64,000 bases of DNA, from positions 488,515 through 552,514 of the forward strand of contig CANNCA010000003.1 in assembly GCA_947503005.1 (NCBI GenBank). Reading direction: 5' to 3'. Origin of the DNA: an uncultured Flavobacteriaceae bacterium. GTDB lineage: Bacteria; Bacteroidota; Bacteroidia; Flavobacteriales; Flavobacteriaceae. The translations under genes and the position numbers were made by a program. Positions 61,289 through 64,000 of the stretch are shown here, piece by piece. The notes under the pieces were generated by a model. That model saw only the letters and a program-made list of their open reading frames with translations, searched no databases and was not told the origin of the DNA. Position 1 is the first letter of the stretch. Each line of letters opens with the position of its first letter.

Positions 61289-64000
61289 ATGAAAATAAGA
61301 CTACTCCTCTCTAGACCCAAAACGTATTTTTTTACCTTTTTTAGTTTGCTACTTTTAGGGGCTGTCCCTTACTTTGCAGGTTCAGGTTTAACAAATCCAG
61401 AACCCCTTGGAAAATACTTGAATGGCAACTTTCCGGCTATTGTTTCTGTGCCGCAAGGTCTACCTTATGAACCAATTTTCCCTAATCTAACCTTCGATTC
61501 TCCGTTAACTTTTAATGAGCTGCCAACTGGAAATAGAGTTCTTGTTGGGCAGCGAGATGGAAAGATTTATTGGTTCAACAAAAACCCTGACGTTACGCAA
61601 AAAAATATGCTTCTAGATCTCAGTAACAAAGTAGGTGTTGTTTGGGATGGTGGATTTTTAGGATTGACCCTACATCCAAATTTCGGAACAGCTGGAAGCA
61701 ACTACTTTTATACTTTTTATACGACCAAAGACGCTAACGGAAACGATTTTCCGAACAGTTACACCACCCAAAATTGCGATAGTGAGGAATATTGGGGAAA
61801 CTTTCTTATCCTTTCAAGGTATGAAATGAATCCAAACTCAATGCAAGTATCTCCCAGCTCGGAGCAGGTTTTGCTGAAATTGCGTATGTACGGCACAACA
61901 CATCGTGGAGGTGGCCTCTTATTTGGTGATGATGGCTTTTTGTACTTAACAACAGGAGATCAAACCGCTTTTAGAAAATCTCAGGATATTGCGAATAACC
62001 TTGATGGTGGAGTTCTTCGTTTAGACATTGATAAAGACCCCCAAAAAAGTCATGCTCCAGTAAGAACGATGCCTGATGATCATGGATTTTCCGATGAACT
62101 TACAGGTAATGGCTACTGGATTCCTAATGACAATCCATTTCTAAGTCCAGGAGGTCAAACTTTTGAAGAGTATTACACCTTAGGACATAGAAATCCTCAT
62201 CGAATGACGAAAGATAGGGCAACGGGTGATTTGTATATTGGCGAAGTAGGTCTTGGGAGACATGAAGAAATTAATGTTGTAAAAAAGGGAAAGAACTTTG
62301 GTTGGCCTGTTTACGAAGGTCGGTTTAAAGGAAATCTCTGCGGAACAACCCTTTATAATAACATGCCTCATGAAGAACCCTTAGTGGCATTTCCGAGAGC
62401 CGAGGCTAACGCAATTATGGGAGGCTATGTGTATAGAGGTGAAGAAGTTCCTGAACTAAGAGGAAAATATATTTGTGCCGATTATGGTAATGGAGAAGAA
62501 ATATTTTCAGTCAATATCAATGACGGTACTTATGAACAAATAGGCACTTTTTCTTCGACCAATATTATTTCGTTTGGAGAAGACAAGCAGGGCGAGTTGT
62601 ATATTTTAAAACAAGGTGTTTCTACCTTGTATAAAATGGTCACAAAGCTCACCTTCAATGAAACACTACCACAATCGCTTTCTCAAACAGGTGCATTTAC
62701 CAATCTAACGAATTTAACACCTACTGACGGACTTATTCCCTACGACCTAATAGAATCTTTCTGGTCGGATGGTGCCTTGAAGAAACGTTGGATCGGCATC
62801 CCCAATGATGGTACCCATGACACCTCCGAGGAGCAAATCAATTATTCAGAAAATGGAAATTGGGATCTTCCCGTAGGTTCGGTACTCGTCAAACATTTTG
62901 AAATGCCGGTCAATGAGAATAATCCATCCATAACCAAACGATTAGAAACCCGTTTTTCGGTCAAAGCAGCGGATGGTAATTTTTATTTTGCGACTTACAA
63001 GTGGAACAATGCACAGACCGATGCGGTTTTATTGACAACAGGTTTGGACGAAGATTTGAACATAACAAAAGTGGACGGCTCTACAGTGGTTCAAACTTGG
63101 CGTTATCCAAGTAGAAGCGAATGTATTACCTGCCACAATTCAAGTACCGGGGGAACCATTGGTGTCCGTACACGATTTTTAAACCAAGACCTTACCTATC
63201 CTAAAACAGGAATGACGGGAAATCAATTGGTTACGCTAAGTCATTTAGGAATTTTGAACGAAGTCATTACCGATGCCAACACACCGTCGCTTTTGACGTA
63301 CAAATCAATTGACGACACAAATGCAACGGTTGATGAAAAAGCGCGATCTTATATGGATTTAAATTGTGCCTATTGCCACCAAGCTGGTTCTGATGTCAGA
63401 GGAAATTTTGACCTTAGAATGAGTCTTGATCTAGCAGCTACGGGTTTACTGGATGCCGGAATCAACAATCCACTAGGCGTTCCGGGGGAGAAGATTCTTG
63501 CAGAAGGAGAACCAGATAAATCAATTCTATATTTAAGAGCGAATAGCGTTGATCCAAGTATAGCTATGCCTCCTGTAGCCAAAAATTTGGTGGATGATGA
63601 AGGTGTTGCGCTTATCGAGGAGTGGATTACACAACTTGGTGCTACTCCAGAAATTCCAGTTTACAATGTAGTGGTGTCGCCTTCCGAGGTCAATTTAGAA
63701 GTAGGTGAAACTTTCCTGCTCACGGCAACCACTAAGCCAGCGAATGCAACTAACCAAGGGGTGAGTTGGATATCGAACAAACCAGAGATAGCCACCATAG
63801 ATAACAATGGCCTTGTCACCGCGGTAGCGGCGGGGGGCGTAGATGTAACCGTTGCAACCGACGACGGAGGCTATAATGCCAGCGCCAGAATCAACGTTAG
63901 CGGGGGTGTTCCGCCGGAGGTTTCAGTTTACAATGTAGTGGTGTCGCCTTCCGAGGTCAATTTAGAAGTAGGTGAAACTTTCCTGCTCACGGCAACCACT
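61289..64000 (+). CDS. secreted quinoprotein (sorbosone/glucose dehydrogenase-like) with c-type cytochrome motifs and Ig-like repeats, cut by right edge
   Basis: The 904 codons seen are open from ATG 61289 to the edge. After a signal peptide (about 1-32) comes a PQQ-dependent sugar-dehydrogenase-like propeller (about 45-450): GLTLHPNFG, THRGGGLLFGDDGFLYLTTGD, LGHRNPHRM, YIGEVGLGRHEEINVV and FGWPVYEG. The second part (about 455-785) has two heme-c sites: C612-I-T-C-H and C693-A-Y-C-H. From about 790 there are Big2-type Ig-like repeats of 89 aa; the second copy is 77-base identical with the first as far as shown. It is probably an exported electron-transfer oxidoreductase for sugars or alcohols on the cell surface. 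Confidence 0.88.
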   Translation, partial: MKIRLLLSRPKTYFFTFFSLLLLGAVPYFAGSGLTNPEPLGKYLNGNFPAIVSVPQGLPYEPIFPNLTFDSPLTFNELPTGNRVLVGQRDGKIYWFNKNPDVTQKNMLLDLSNKVGVVWDGGFLGLTLHPNFGTAGSNYFYTFYTTKDANGNDFPNSYTTQNCDSEEYWGNFLILSRYEMNPNSMQVSPSSEQVLLKLRMYGTTHRGGGLLFGDDGFLYLTTGDQTAFRKSQDIANNLDGGVLRLDIDKDPQKSHAPVRTMPDDHGFSDELTGNGYWIPNDNPFLSPGGQTFEEYYTLGHRNPHRMTKDRATGDLYIGEVGLGRHEEINVVKKGKNFGWPVYEGRFKGNLCGTTLYNNMPHEEPLVAFPRAEANAIMGGYVYRGEEVPELRGKYICADYGNGEEIFSVNINDGTYEQIGTFSSTNIISFGEDKQGELYILKQGVSTLYKMVTKLTFNETLPQSLSQTGAFTNLTNLTPTDGLIPYDLIESFWSDGALKKRWIGIPNDGTHDTSEEQINYSENGNWDLPVGSVLVKHFEMPVNENNPSITKRLETRFSVKAADGNFYFATYKWNNAQTDAVLLTTGLDEDLNITKVDGSTVVQTWRYPSRSECITCHNSSTGGTIGVRTRFLNQDLTYPKTGMTGNQLVTLSHLGILNEVITDANTPSLLTYKSIDDTNATVDEKARSYMDLNCAYCHQAGSDVRGNFDLRMSLDLAATGLLDAGINNPLGVPGEKILAEGEPDKSILYLRANSVDPSIAMPPVAKNLVDDEGVALIEEWITQLGATPEIPVYNVVVSPSEVNLEVGETFLLTATTKPANATNQGVSWISNKPEIATIDNNGLVTAVAAGGVDVTVATDDGGYNASARINVSGGVPPEVSVYNVVVSPSEVNLEVGETFLLTATT
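63657..64000 (+). repeat. tandem 267-bp Ig-like domain repeat
   Basis: Bases 63657-63733 and 63924-64000 are identical over all 77 visible positions, period 267 bases (89 aa). The repeat encodes VVVSPSEVNLEVGETFLLTATT and what follows. Its continuation lies beyond the window; probably a recent tandem domain duplication. Confidence 0.85.

Noticed and set aside
1..64000. Prophage, insertion sequence, CRISPR, tRNA or rRNA
   Set aside because: No transposase, integrase, phage structural gene, regularly spaced direct-repeat array or recognisable tRNA/rRNA sequence was found by reading.

Overview
The window looks like chromosomal DNA of a marine-type member of the Flavobacteriaceae (Bacteroidota); I do not name a genus. 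The evidence is an AT-rich base composition, lipoproteins ending their signals in SCSDDD/SCSKDD-like motifs, a one-protein hybrid sensor carrying an AraC output domain, a type B succinate dehydrogenase, and promoter boxes of the Bacteroidota form TAnnTTTG. I see no rRNA, tRNA, CRISPR array, transposase or prophage.

Layout. (1) 1-15.3 kb: single genes with local regulation. These are a membrane-protein fragment at the left edge, a TlpA-like thioredoxin, a Tat-exported aldo/keto reductase, a lipoprotein/cupin pair divergent from a 947-aa hybrid sensor-regulator, a membrane-anchored AraC regulator, two SxxK serine hydrolases, an EcsC protein, an alpha/beta hydrolase and ferrochelatase (hemH). 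(2) 15.6-27.3 kb: a very long TraB/GumN-domain protein, then a convergent six-gene operon (read leftward from 27.3 to 19.3 kb) with a coiled-coil protein, an AAA+ ATPase, two unrecognised soluble proteins and two membrane proteins. This is the best candidate for an undescribed machine. (3) 27.6-39.8 kb: a DUF1460 amidase-like protein, an AraC regulator, and the heme operon hemA-hemCD-hemE-GNAT-membrane protein-hemF-[TPR/AAA ATPase, TPR membrane protein, lipoprotein]-hemB. With hemH this covers most of the C5 heme route; hemL and the protoporphyrinogen oxidase are not here. (4) 39.8-50 kb: a serine hydrolase, a CNNM/CBS transporter-like protein, Ogt, two lipoproteins, a DUF4153 membrane protein, a 3'-5' exonuclease, an EEP-family nuclease and HflX. 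(5) 50.0-50.8 kb: two homologous tandem transcription units without ATG codons, each with a conserved promoter-like block and a strong intrinsic terminator; probably a pair of small RNAs. (6) 50.8-58.6 kb: GNAT, serine hydrolase, PLP aminotransferase, orphan Vsr endonuclease, sdhCAB and a collagen-like lipoprotein. (7) 59-64 kb: a RimK-like ATP-grasp ligase overlapping a desuccinylase-like protein, then the start of a large secreted quinoprotein-dehydrogenase/cytochrome-c-like protein with bacterial Ig-like repeats that runs off the right edge.

Regulatory highlights read directly from the DNA are a perfectly symmetric four-half-site operator between the cupin gene and the hybrid sensor (3551-3618), an 11+11 bp palindrome of the iron/heme-regulator type between the AraC gene and hemA (29320-29344), a consensus promoter for sdhCAB, and several families of intergenic hairpin repeats.
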